Position numbers and translations under genes: made by a program | The notes under the pieces: model-generated | Database searches by the model: none | Told to the model about the DNA's origin: nothing | The model's input: the letters and a program-made list of their open reading frames with translations, nothing else | Assembly: GCA_036736205.1 (NCBI GenBank) | Contig: DAINMX010000038.1 | Span: forward strand, 1-37,312 | DNA: 37,312 nt | Reading direction: 5' to 3' | Source of the DNA: XYA12-FULL-58-9 sp001798605 | GTDB taxonomy: Bacteria > Myxococcota > XYA12-FULL-58-9 | Shown here: positions 9,214-17,244 of the stretch, piece after piece | Layout: the number at the start of each line of letters is the position of its first letter | How positions within the stretch are numbered: the stretch's first letter is position 1

Positions 9214-10710
9214 CTACTCGCGACCGCGAACAAACAAAGCCGAGGATAAGAACCAACCGCCGCTGGAGAAACCTGGATATCCGGGGTTGTTGCTCTGCAG
9301 ACCTGCTGCGGCCGGTAGAGAAGCCCCGGTGCTCGCCGAGACCGAAGCCGGGAACTCATCAACCACTGGATTGAGGGCCGTCTCTCGCTTCTCATGTGAC
9401 CGCCCCACGAGAAAGTGGAGTTGCAGTTGCAGGCCAATGGCCAGTGGGAGCCCCCACGGGGAAGTGTCCCATTCCAAGCCGGCGGCGATGCCGACCCGAT
9501 GATTGTCGACGTAATTTTGTCGACCATCCTGAGATGGCACCGGCGATGGCACGAGGGCGGCACCCACATCGATTCGGTGGTCAGCAAATGACGCTTGTCC
9601 CCCCAGTGCCAGATCAAAGGTGTCAGCCCACGGATCCAGCGGCGTCTCACCCTGTCGGTTGACAAAAGCTGACCAACGCTGCCAGCCGCCCGTGAGGCTC
9701 ACCGTCATGGGAACATCAAACAGATCAAAAATCTGCCGCACCCCAGGCTTGAGCCTGAGCGGCTCATAGCCGTCTTCGTAGACCAGCTTTTGCACCAACG
9801 TATCCTGTCCTTCAGGATAGGGATAATCCCAAAACTGGAGCTCGTTTCGCGCAGCAATCCGATTGGCGCTGGGAGCATGCACAGTCAAGGCGAAACGGGT
9901 GCCGTCCGCGGGTTCCCAGCTCACGCCACCATGGGGCAACAACTGCAGATCGATCGAAGTCTGGCTAGCAATGTAGAAGGACTCCTGATCGGCGACGTCG
10001 GGCATGTAGATTTCGTTGAGGACACGAGTATGCGTGGCCAGGGTTACACCCACTCCCACGGCCAGACTGTCAAGAATATCGATACCCATTCCACCGGCTA
10101 CCGCCATCCGCACCAGACGGTCGCCATACATCTCAAATTGCAAAGCATTGCTGAAAAACTGTTCCCGCTCATCGACGTAAAAGCTCTGCTGCTGCTGGCC
10201 GCGACCGAGGGGAAGCGCCGCATGAATGCCCCAGGCAACCCGATCACCCAGCCTTCCCGCATGACCGAGCATCAGGAAGAATCGGTGGGGAGGGTTGACG
10301 GTGGCACCACGGGAGTTTCGGAGTTTGGCTGTGGGCAAAGGCCTGCTGGGCAACGTCTGTAGATCACCGCTGGAAGTCTCGACCCGCGCCAGGTATATGT
10401 CCTCGGTGATGTCGGCACCCATGGGCCGTTCCAACAAGTCGATGTCTAGATCCGTATGCAGATACCCAACGCCGAAACTGAAACCCGAGCATTTCCCGAG
10501 AAGGGCTGGGTTGTGAAACGCCGTCGCCGGCCCGCAACCATCGATTGTTTGAGTGAGCGGCGAGCGGCTGTCGAGTGCGCCCACAAAATTGTGCAGGGGC
10601 GAAGCCGAAACGGAATCGACAAGCGCAACAACGAGTAGAGGACACAAAACCCCCGCGGTGTTTCTGGCAACGATTGTCAGCCTCCCTTGGAGCGTCCCGG
10701 ACAGACGCAA
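9214..10710 (-). CDS. FadL/OmpP1-like outer-membrane barrel
   Basis: A 498-residue outer-membrane protein. Seen: a signal peptide (core AGVLCPLLVVALVDSVSA), then an N-terminal segment with TQTIDGCGPATAFHNPALLG, and a long run of barrel strands ending in GGWFLSSALFVRGRE. Family knowledge: the 'a...G.gnAa.a.NPAal' stretch right after the signal peptide marks the FadL/TodX family, which lets long-chain fatty acids and other hydrophobic compounds through the outer membrane. The start is uncertain: a TTG at 10710 gives a full Arg-bearing n-region but has no clear ribosome site, while an in-frame TTG about 22 codons later would also leave a signal sequence. The small exported protein follows immediately, so the two form an operon. 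Positions 10711-10918 upstream hold no gene. Confidence 0.8.
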   Translation of the reverse strand: MRLSGTLQGRLTIVARNTAGVLCPLLVVALVDSVSASPLHNFVGALDSRSPLTQTIDGCGPATAFHNPALLGKCSGFSFGVGYLHTDLDIDLLERPMGADITEDIYLARVETSSGDLQTLPSRPLPTAKLRNSRGATVNPPHRFFLMLGHAGRLGDRVAWGIHAALPLGRGQQQQSFYVDEREQFFSNALQFEMYGDRLVRMAVAGGMGIDILDSLAVGVGVTLATHTRVLNEIYMPDVADQESFYIASQTSIDLQLLPHGGVSWEPADGTRFALTVHAPSANRIAARNELQFWDYPYPEGQDTLVQKLVYEDGYEPLRLKPGVRQIFDLFDVPMTVSLTGGWQRWSAFVNRQGETPLDPWADTFDLALGGQASFADHRIDVGAALVPSPVPSQDGRQNYVDNHRVGIAAGLEWDTSPWGLPLAIGLQLQLHFLVGRSHEKRETALNPVVDEFPASVSASTGASLPAAAGLQSNNPGYPGFSSGGWFLSSALFVRGRE

Positions 10711-10918
10711 AATGGTGCGATCAAATTAACAACTGGTACCCCGACGTCAATCCGCATGGTGCATCCGCATGGTGCATATACGTAACCGCACCAAAGAGAC
10801 AACAACTGGCCCAAGTGTCTCCCCCGAAGCTCGTCTAACGCTGTCGACGAAAACAACAACGTTGCTGCAAGCGATTAAGAATGGTGGCGACGCAATTTGC
10901 AGGGCCGCAGCCGCGTGG

Positions 10919-12336
10919 TCACTGCGTTGTTGCGCGGTTGAACCGATTGCCTAGGGCCCGATCGCGCACGGCGCGTACCAGATCCGGAATGCTCGTGGTG
11001 TTGGCCTTGTTGGCCAACCAGTTTGGCTAAGACACACTTTGCCTTGCATGCAAATCCTCGACGTTGCCAAAATCTTCCAACAACCTGGCAACAACTTGCT
11101 CACGGTTGCAAGGCTTGGCAACACGAGAGTCCCCGCAGCAATTTGTGCTTTCAACAAAGGTGAATTGTGATTTCGCGATCCGGAACCGGATGGTAGGCCA
11201 GATCCTTGGCAACGACGGCCTCCGTGGAGATTCTCGGTGGTATGAATGGCTCATCAGTCTTGTTCAGGGCAAAAGTGGGAATATCACCGCGAAAACTGAA
11301 TCCCGGGATTTGCGCAAAAAACTCCGGGATGCTGACCTCACGTCGGCCATCTACGTCCTCAATGAAGAACTTCGTGTCATAGCCAATTCCGCAATAGAGA
11401 ACCCCATCGTCCTTCAGCAACTGATGCACCTGCTGCAGATATTGCCCAAAATCCCGCGAATAGGTGCCAATTCCGACGATATCGGTGAGCACGTCCATCT
11501 GCGGCATCTTGCGGATGGGCAGACGGTGGAAGTCACCGGTGTAGTTGAACAATCGTGAGTCCTGACTGTAGGTCTTGAGAGAGCGGCGCAAGCGACCTAG
11601 ATGGGATCCCATGGGATGTCGGAAGTTGAAAAGAGCTAGGCTGGTCTTTGTTCCCTTCAATTCCTCAAAGAGCTTCTGGTCCTTTGCCGTGCTCGGAAAA
11701 AACTTCCAGTGCAACGCATGCTCCAGGGTTGGATCATCATGGATCTGAAAGCTTGAGCTCGTCGGGGTCCATCTCGCCCCGGTGGAAGAGCTGCCGCATC
11801 GCCTTGCCCTTGCCTGCCCCCAGGTCACCCCAAATCTGCTCAGGACCGTGGCACGTGATCCGCTTGATGAACTCCTCTTTGAACTGACCGAGAATACTGC
11901 AGTAATCCGTGAAATTCCTCTCGACATTCCACTTGTTGGTGAAAGCAATCCGGTCATAGACACGCCGGATGGGATTTTTTCCAAGCGCACCGGAGACAAA
12001 ATTCCGGAAACCCCGGCCAGCCCAGCGATTCGTCGAGCGGAACTGGGAAAAGTCTCTTTTTTTGGCCGCAACGATGGCTTTTGTTTGAGTGGCGAAGGGA
12101 GAGTTCTCAGCACTGGCAGCACTTCTTCCCAGGAAGACGCCAGCCGATTTCGCATCCAATCCTTCTCTGAGGTTGGCTTCGATGGTGAACGCGGAAAGAT
12201 TGACTCTTGTGGCTACATCACTCACACCGGTGGCGACCAACAGTTCCTGCACTGTTGTTTGGATACCGTTCTCACTCAGTCGCTGGTGAATGTCGGCGAC
12301 TGTGTCGTGGAATTCCACTTTGACAGCGATCTTCAA
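10919..12336 (-). pseudogene. SAM-dependent methyltransferase, two frameshifts and a stop
   Basis: Three frames read in series on the minus strand. The start is probably the TTG at 12336, six bases after CGGAG. Frame 1 runs to about 11750 and contains the class I methyltransferase motif I (IWGDLGAGKGKAMRQLF). Frame 2 runs from about 11760 to 11165 with HDDPTLEHALHWKFF, DVLTDIVGIGTYSRD and LLKDDGVLYCGIGYD, as in motifs IV-V. Frame 3 continues as QFTFVESTNCCGDSR, EQVVARLLEDFGNVEDL, hits TAG at 11027, then WLANKANTTSIPDLV and a TGA at 10919. Both shifts are +1, and removing one base at each junction restores smooth protein text. Total about 470 codons. The region is visibly less GC-rich in codon choice than the ABC operon. 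Inference: a decaying gene, possibly acquired. The substrate is unknown. Confidence is lower for the last segment. Confidence 0.7.
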
Positions 12337-12439
12337 TGCATGCTCCGAGGGACGCCTACTACCGCACAGCAATTATTCTACTCATCTATCCGGGGGGGCG
12401 ATTTTTGACGAATGGGCGGCAGGTGTCAACCATCGAAGG

Positions 12440-12860
12440 ATGCAGGGATGCAGAGGCAGGTTCCGTTCATCGGATCTTTACGGCCCCCTCGCGGGAGATG
12501 TGCACAAGTTGGTCTTGAGTGATAATGGAATCACGTTAGTGTCGATGGATCCCGCCACAGAAAGGAACCAGATGGTCGGCAAAAGCGTGACATCTATCAT
12601 GCATAGAACGCATACAGGCCATGGGGACGCGAGCGATCGGCATCATCCTCTCTGGCTATGATGGCGACGGTACCGAGGGATGCAAGCAGATCAAGGCAAA
12701 GGGAGGAACGACCTTTGCTCAGGACGTGTCTGCCGAAGTGGGCGACATGCCCCGGAGTGCTCAGGCTTCAGGCTGTGTCGATCTCGTTCTGCCACCCGAC
12801 AAGATCTCAGATGAACTACAGAGGTTGGCAAGCACCGCCCGTGCTGCGCTAGCGCGCTAG
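12440..12860 (+). pseudogene. cheB: CheB methylesterase remnant, frameshifted
   Basis: The last 80 codons (ATG at 12621) read as a CheB C-terminus: RAIGIILSGYDGDGTEG with the catalytic-Asp loop, KAKGGTTFAQD, MPRSAQASGCVDLVLPP. Upstream fragments of the same domain lie in other frames: a GSVHRIFTAP piece (like 'G.vYvAPp') near 12460-12490, then AGDVHKLVLSDNGITLV to about 12600. Family knowledge: the full catalytic domain is about 190 residues, with Ser and His residues in the N-terminal half. That half is absent here. Inference: a chemotaxis-type protein-glutamate methylesterase gene reduced to its 3' end with two frameshifts. It lies next to a broken methyltransferase but that one is not an obvious CheR, so I do not claim a CheB-CheR pair. 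Confidence 0.75.
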
Positions 12861-12863
12861 CGC
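12846..12863. repeat. 18-bp perfect palindrome
   Basis: GCGCTAGCGCGCTAGCGC equals its own reverse complement and overlaps the stop codon of the cheB remnant. It has no following T-run, so it is not a classical terminator. It may be a binding site or a cruciform. No second copy was noticed in the window. Confidence 0.6.
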
Positions 12864-12959
12864 GTTAGACGCAACTCGCGAGATTCCTTACCGATAACAA
12901 GATCACACCCAAAGGAAACGGCAGCAGAGCTGGATGCTCCTGTTGTCGGGGAGATTCTG

Positions 12960-13358
12960 ATGTGTCGTGTTCATCAGCAGACAGAGTCTTCGAAGCTGAG
13001 TAGGCTGTTGGACACCTTGGTGCATTCGCAACCAGGGCCTCCCGGTTTTGTTGGAAAGATCTGCGTGGGTGTTGAGCACGAAGGCGGGGTCACTTGGTGG
13101 ACGGGCTCCTTTCGCGAAACTGTTGAAACCAAATTTTCGGATGACTTGCCAGAGGATTTCGACGTTGCCGTTCTGCTGAGCGGGAACGTGGACAAGGCGA
13201 TATTCGAACCCAAGTCGAGTCGCTCCGGGTCGGCTCGCAGGCGAGGGTTCGCTACGGGCGACAAGACGATTCTTGCACGGTTTCTCAATCGATATGTTCG
13301 CACGAACTCTGTTCTCGATTTGCGTTGCCGCGCCACGTTGTCGGAGTCACTCACATGA
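12960..13358 (+). CDS. Small protein, possibly SCP2-like
   Basis: A 132-residue product with ATG at 12960 preceded by GGGGAG at about seven bases. Seen: no signal peptide or membrane helix. There is an N-terminal helix (SKLSRLLDTLV), a strand-rich middle (KICVGVEHEGGVTWWTG, VETKFSDDLPEDFDVAVLL), and a C-terminal FATGDKTILARFLNRYV. The pattern 'dv.vlls....... v.GDk.lL.rFl' faintly resembles SCP2 sterol-carrier domains, but no firm assignment can be made. Its stop overlaps the start of the metallopeptidase gene (ATGA at 13355-13358), so the two are translationally coupled and may act together, for example as inhibitor, substrate or adaptor of the protease (inference). Confidence 0.65.
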   Translation: MCRVHQQTESSKLSRLLDTLVHSQPGPPGFVGKICVGVEHEGGVTWWTGSFRETVETKFSDDLPEDFDVAVLLSGNVDKAIFEPKSSRSGSARRRGFATGDKTILARFLNRYVRTNSVLDLRCRATLSESLT

Positions 13359-14728
13359 TAAATGCCGGCGGCAAGGTGTCAGACACGGTTGGCCGAGCAG
13401 CAGAAGTACTCCGCGAGTTGCTGCGCAATTGCCCAGAGCACAAGGACGACGAGACGAACTCGACGAAGGAGCAAGCGGAGCGCATCGCGGACGAATATGG
13501 GGTCGAACCCAACAAGTATGCTGAACTGTGCGTTCGAACATTGGGAGGCTCAGGCAGCATTGATTTTGTTGACGAGAATATAGACAGATTGATCTTCTTT
13601 TTTGGCTGCCCGTTGGCTTCGTTGAGAAAGTCCGTCGACGAAGAGTTGAGCCGATTGGCTCAGCTCTCTCGAGAGGACTTCCTTTGGATGGTGGAAGAAA
13701 TCACAACCGCGGGCAGACGGACGGATTTTGCCGATCGCACCGATGAGTTTCTTGCCAAAAAGTGGGTCCGCAACGTTCCCGTCGGTGACAAGGGTCAAAC
13801 AGTGGGTGACACGCTGGACCGCCAACCACGTTTCAAGTTGTCCATCGATTCAGCTACCCAGATTTTGAGTATCGACCCCGAAACCCCAGCGGCAAAGAAG
13901 ATGCTGCAGGGTCCATTCAAAGACACAATATCGAAGCTCCTCGAAGGTGCGACGGCTCTGAGTATCGACCCCAGAGATGGTCGGCCGAGTCTTCGCGGTA
14001 TTTCACTGTCAATGGACGACGATGGTTTTGCTGTGAATCGCGTCATCAACTTTCTTCAGGATGCGTTGACGTCAGGAGCAAAAGCATTTTTTGATGGCCC
14101 GTTCGATCTCAAGGTTCTAAAGGCCCTTTTGATATCGCCGTTGAACACGCCATTGAGTGATGCGAACCCTGATGGAACTGCCGCCGAACAGCAGGATGGG
14201 TGGGTGAACATAGGCCCCATGCACACTCATATGCTTCTCAACAGCCTTGACGTTGAGGCATCGACCGACTCGGAGAGGCGGACTGTCGTAACTCTCCTGC
14301 ATCACGAAATCCAGCACACCATCACTCGGGAAACGAAGGGAAACGGTTGGTTGGAGGAGGCAACTTGCGATGTGTTGGCATGGTGGCCAGGTGCTTCAGC
14401 GCGGCTGGGGAAAATGGTTGGGTTGCCATTTGCCCAAACGGGCAAAGTCGGCATTGATGTATATGCGCAACCTCGAAGCGCTCTAAGGAAACTTCTCCGT
14501 GCAGCCGGCGTTAGAACCGATGTTGCCAATGACTATGAATTGGCCTCAACTTTGCTCCAAGGAGTCGAACGGGAGTTCGTGTTTGAAGATCTGGCGACTG
14601 CCATCGTTGAGCATCAACGGTTGGATCCATCCGTCGTTGATTCATTGACAACTCACCTGCGCGAGGTGGGGCCGAAGCCGAAGGCCATTGATCGCCTGCT
14701 TGAGAAGTACGGCGTTGCGGTAGGCTGA
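13355..14728 (+). CDS. Putative HEIQH zinc metallopeptidase
   Basis: A 457-residue protein. Seen: HEIQH at residues 317-321, a HExxH zinc motif, followed at residues 334-339 by EEATCD, which offers a third ligand Glu 13 residues after the second His. Before it, WVNIGPMHTHMLLNS and RTVVTLLHHE form the helix entering the motif. The N-terminal 300 residues are mixed helical with no recognised domain and no signal peptide or membrane helix, so the protein looks cytoplasmic. I chose the ATG at 13355 because it overlaps the upstream stop and has GGAG eight bases before. The frame extends 10 codons further up. Family knowledge: gluzincin-type peptidases use HExxH plus a downstream Glu. The exact family is unknown to me, and proteolysis is inferred from the motif only. 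Confidence 0.75.
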   Translation: MINAGGKVSDTVGRAAEVLRELLRNCPEHKDDETNSTKEQAERIADEYGVEPNKYAELCVRTLGGSGSIDFVDENIDRLIFFFGCPLASLRKSVDEELSRLAQLSREDFLWMVEEITTAGRRTDFADRTDEFLAKKWVRNVPVGDKGQTVGDTLDRQPRFKLSIDSATQILSIDPETPAAKKMLQGPFKDTISKLLEGATALSIDPRDGRPSLRGISLSMDDDGFAVNRVINFLQDALTSGAKAFFDGPFDLKVLKALLISPLNTPLSDANPDGTAAEQQDGWVNIGPMHTHMLLNSLDVEASTDSERRTVVTLLHHEIQHTITRETKGNGWLEEATCDVLAWWPGASARLGKMVGLPFAQTGKVGIDVYAQPRSALRKLLRAAGVRTDVANDYELASTLLQGVEREFVFEDLATAIVEHQRLDPSVVDSLTTHLREVGPKPKAIDRLLEKYGVAVG

Positions 14729-14860
14729 TTGGACCATCGCCGATCGCAAGTGCTCCTGCCGGTGTCGCAAACCAAGGTGTGGTTTTGTCGGTTTTGTAAT
14801 GTCACTGGACATCCTGCGTGAGCGTCCACATACTAATTTGACACGGATCATGAGGGGCTG

Positions 14861-15295
14861 ATGCCGACTATTGAGCAGAAAACAACATTGCCCCGACTTC
14901 TCGTCGTTGACGACGAGGTGGGCAACCTTCAAACAATGCGACGCGTCTTTCGCAAGACATACGATATGACCCTGGTGTCCTCCGCCAAGGAGGCGATTGA
15001 CGCCTTGCGCAACACTACTTTTGATGTTGCTTTGGTTGACTATTCCATGCCCGGACTCACCGGCATCGACGTGCTCAAGAAGGCACTGGAGCTTCAGCCC
15101 GATATGGGCAGAGTTTTGGTTACGGCTCACGCTGAGGTTGAGGAAGTGAGAAGCGCCCAAGCCAGCGGTTTGTCTGCGGCAGTCATCATGAAACCTTGGG
15201 AGAAGGAAGCAATTGAGAAGTGGGTCGGTCAATTCACGCGGCTGCGGTCCATGCGTGCTGCGGTGAGAGAATTGAAGTCATTGCCGAACAAGTAA
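14861..15295 (+). CDS. Single-domain response regulator
   Basis: A 144-residue protein consisting of one CheY-like receiver domain and a short tail. Seen: acidic pocket D17-D18, phospho-acceptor D60 in VALVDYSMPGLTG, switch T88 in VLVTAHAEVE, and K111 in VIMKPWEKE. The C-terminal helix (residues 118-144) has no DNA-binding or enzymatic domain. Family knowledge: such regulators pass the phosphate on, or act by protein contact. The MKPW rather than KPF signature and the tail resemble receiver domains of hybrid kinases and RpfG-like regulators. The ATG follows GAGGGG by three bases. Its stop lies 6 bases before the histidine kinase start, so the kinase is its probable partner. Confidence 0.92.
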   Translation: MPTIEQKTTLPRLLVVDDEVGNLQTMRRVFRKTYDMTLVSSAKEAIDALRNTTFDVALVDYSMPGLTGIDVLKKALELQPDMGRVLVTAHAEVEEVRSAQASGLSAAVIMKPWEKEAIEKWVGQFTRLRSMRAAVRELKSLPNK

Positions 15296-15301
15296 CAGCT
15301 C

Positions 15302-16729
15302 GTGGATCCTAAACACACAGACATTGATATTCCAGACCTGGACACCGCCTGGAAGGATGCGTGTTTTCATCGGGAACGCCGGGTCGTTCTCATATTTTCC
15401 CCAGTCACCATTTTTCTTTACGCCCTGTGGATCTTGATCGATTTCAAGCTGGAACCTCAATGGGCAGAGATGTTCCTCGTTGTGCGAATAGCGGTCATGG
15501 TTGGGGTGACCGTCATTTTTCTGGCTGCCCTGCGAGCGACCAGTCTTTTTTCGCTCAGGGTGACGGTTGCAATGCTTCCATGTCTGATGGGATGGGGCAT
15601 TGCTCTCATGCTCGGTTATGTCGAAGACAATTTTGCGACATATGTTTTCGGCTTCTCGTTGGTTTTCTGGGGCGGTTTGTTGCTCTCGTGGACCTTACCC
15701 TTTCTTCTTGCCGCCTACGGCAGTGTATTGACGGTTCTCGTCTTGACCTTTTGGGTACGGGACAAACTGGGTAGCAGCAATTTCATGGGAGCATTCTTCT
15801 ATGCCGCGAGCGCAGCAATCCTGGTCGGGACAATGCTCGTCATTCGCAATGCCCTCGAACGCCGGGCGTTTGTTTCTTCCTATGAGTTGAAGCAGAGCAA
15901 CAAGGAACTGGCTGTGGCTCTCAGTGCTTTGGGTGAAGCCCAAACCCGTCTCGTTGCAACGGAAAAAGCTTCCGCGATGGGACACCTGTTGGCGCAGCTA
16001 TCCCATGAGATGAATAACCCCACCAATGTCATTCGAAATACCATGGAACCGATTCAAACTGGGGTGGAGGGTATTCTGGAAATGCTCGGTTCGACCCGAA
16101 ATGCGCTGGAACGGCAGGGCCTTTGGGATGAGGCGTTGGTCAAGAAGTGGGCGGACCTCGAAATAGACTATCAGAAGGATGACCTCCCACAGGCAATAGC
16201 TGCGGTTCATGAGTCGGCTGCTCGGATCACCGGTCTTCACGAGGATTTCAGGCTCTATGTGCGCGGTGACGCCCCGGAGATGATTGAAAGTAACCTCAGT
16301 GACAATGTGACGAGCACCGTGCGTATCTTCAGTCGCGCTTGCACTGAGGACCTGCAGGTCACCACAGATATGGGTGACATCCCACCGGTCTTGATGCAAC
16401 CTGGGCAGATCAATCAAGTTCTCTTCAACCTGTTGCAGAACGCCAAAGATGTTTTGAACGGCAAGGGGAAGATTCACATTCGCACCCGCAGCGACAATGA
16501 CAGTGTTGTCCTGGAGTTGGAGGACAACGGCTCTGGAGTTCCGGTCGAGATTGCCGAGAAGATTTTCGATCCATTCTTCACCACCAAAGAAGTCGGCAAG
16601 GGAACAGGCCTTGGATTAGCAACCTGTAGTCAGATTGTGGAACGACACGGTGGAACCCTTTCGTTGGATCAATCGTATACCCAAGGCGCGCGATTTCGGA
16701 TCGTCTTGCCCGCCCACCGGGGCGAATAG
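15302..16729 (+). CDS. Membrane sensor histidine kinase
   Basis: A 475-residue kinase that should phosphorylate the preceding response regulator. Seen: about six hydrophobic segments between residues 28 and 185 (an integral membrane sensor with very short loops), then a coiled-coil linker (ELKQSNKELAVALSAL), the dimerisation box with phospho-acceptor H235 in QLSHEMNNPTNVIRN, and the ATPase core with N-box LFNLLQNAKDVL, G1 LELEDNGSGVP, F-box FDPFFTTKEVG and G2 GKGTGLGLAT. Family knowledge: the HEMNNP box and core place it with HisKA-type kinases of the AtoS/NtrB-like group. No periplasmic sensing domain is present, so it probably senses a membrane or intracellular cue. The GTG start at 15302 lacks a strong ribosome site and may depend on coupling. 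Confidence 0.93.
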   Translation: MDPKHTDIDIPDLDTAWKDACFHRERRVVLIFSPVTIFLYALWILIDFKLEPQWAEMFLVVRIAVMVGVTVIFLAALRATSLFSLRVTVAMLPCLMGWGIALMLGYVEDNFATYVFGFSLVFWGGLLLSWTLPFLLAAYGSVLTVLVLTFWVRDKLGSSNFMGAFFYAASAAILVGTMLVIRNALERRAFVSSYELKQSNKELAVALSALGEAQTRLVATEKASAMGHLLAQLSHEMNNPTNVIRNTMEPIQTGVEGILEMLGSTRNALERQGLWDEALVKKWADLEIDYQKDDLPQAIAAVHESAARITGLHEDFRLYVRGDAPEMIESNLSDNVTSTVRIFSRACTEDLQVTTDMGDIPPVLMQPGQINQVLFNLLQNAKDVLNGKGKIHIRTRSDNDSVVLELEDNGSGVPVEIAEKIFDPFFTTKEVGKGTGLGLATCSQIVERHGGTLSLDQSYTQGARFRIVLPAHRGE

Positions 16730-16779
16730 CTCTATTCTGCGACACAGGCCGCCCACCGCGAACGCGCGGCGTCGGCGAC

Positions 16780-17244
16780 CTACAGATCGGCCTTGGACGC
16801 GGCCAGCTCCGACGCGCAGCGAACCCACCCGCTCGCAGCATTCGCCAAACTGCCGCCGGATTCACTGCAGAAGTCGATGACCCAGTGGCTGGCGGAATCA
16901 AATTCCCCTTGTGTCCAGAACGGACCGCATGGCGTGCTCGGAAAGGCTTCGGTATCGACATACGGCGGATCCTCAGCCGTCTTGGCGCTTTCGTCGCGGA
17001 TGTTTGTGATCTCCTCCAAGGTCGGCAGGCGCCAATCGGTTACGCCGGCGAGCGTCAACCCGGTGCAATGGGTCTCGGCTTCGGCGAACGGGCGCTGCGT
17101 GTCATCGATCGGCGACACGAACGCCAGGTTCTGGTCTTTGTCCACGACATAGCCATCGAACCGGACAAAGCGCTCTTGCGAGTCGTTGAGCGCACAACCC
17201 GAGGACGCGAGCAGGGCAACGAGCCCCATGGACCGCGGCGTCAT
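16780..17244 (-). CDS. DUF1566/Lcl-like lipoprotein
   Basis: A 154-residue lipoprotein. Seen: signal peptide MTPRSMGLVALLASSGC with a good lipobox (ASSGC), then a domain with YVVDKDQNLAFVSP, GLTLAGVTDWRLPTLEEI and WTQGEFDSASHWVIDF. Family knowledge: 'W.LPT..E' preceded by a G/DW pair and a later tryptophan-rich strand are the hallmarks of the DUF1566 (Lcl C-terminal) domain, a C-type-lectin-like fold found in surface proteins of delta-proteobacteria. The open frame extends 59 codons upstream, but those codons lie antisense and lack signal features, so I use the ATG at 17244. It overlaps the stop of the neighbouring CsgG/PEGA-type gene by four bases (ATGA), which implies coupled translation. 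Role unknown. Confidence 0.85.
   Translation of the reverse strand: MTPRSMGLVALLASSGCALNDSQERFVRFDGYVVDKDQNLAFVSPIDDTQRPFAEAETHCTGLTLAGVTDWRLPTLEEITNIRDESAKTAEDPPYVDTEAFPSTPCGPFWTQGEFDSASHWVIDFCSESGGSLANAASGWVRCASELAASKADL

Noticed and set aside
10951..11157. A separate small gene on the minus strand
   Set aside because: The text fits better as the last part of the broken methyltransferase; in its own frame it has no start or ribosome site.
16730..16779. Possible terminator between histidine kinase and DUF1566-like genes
   Set aside because: Only a five-bp stem with no T-run.
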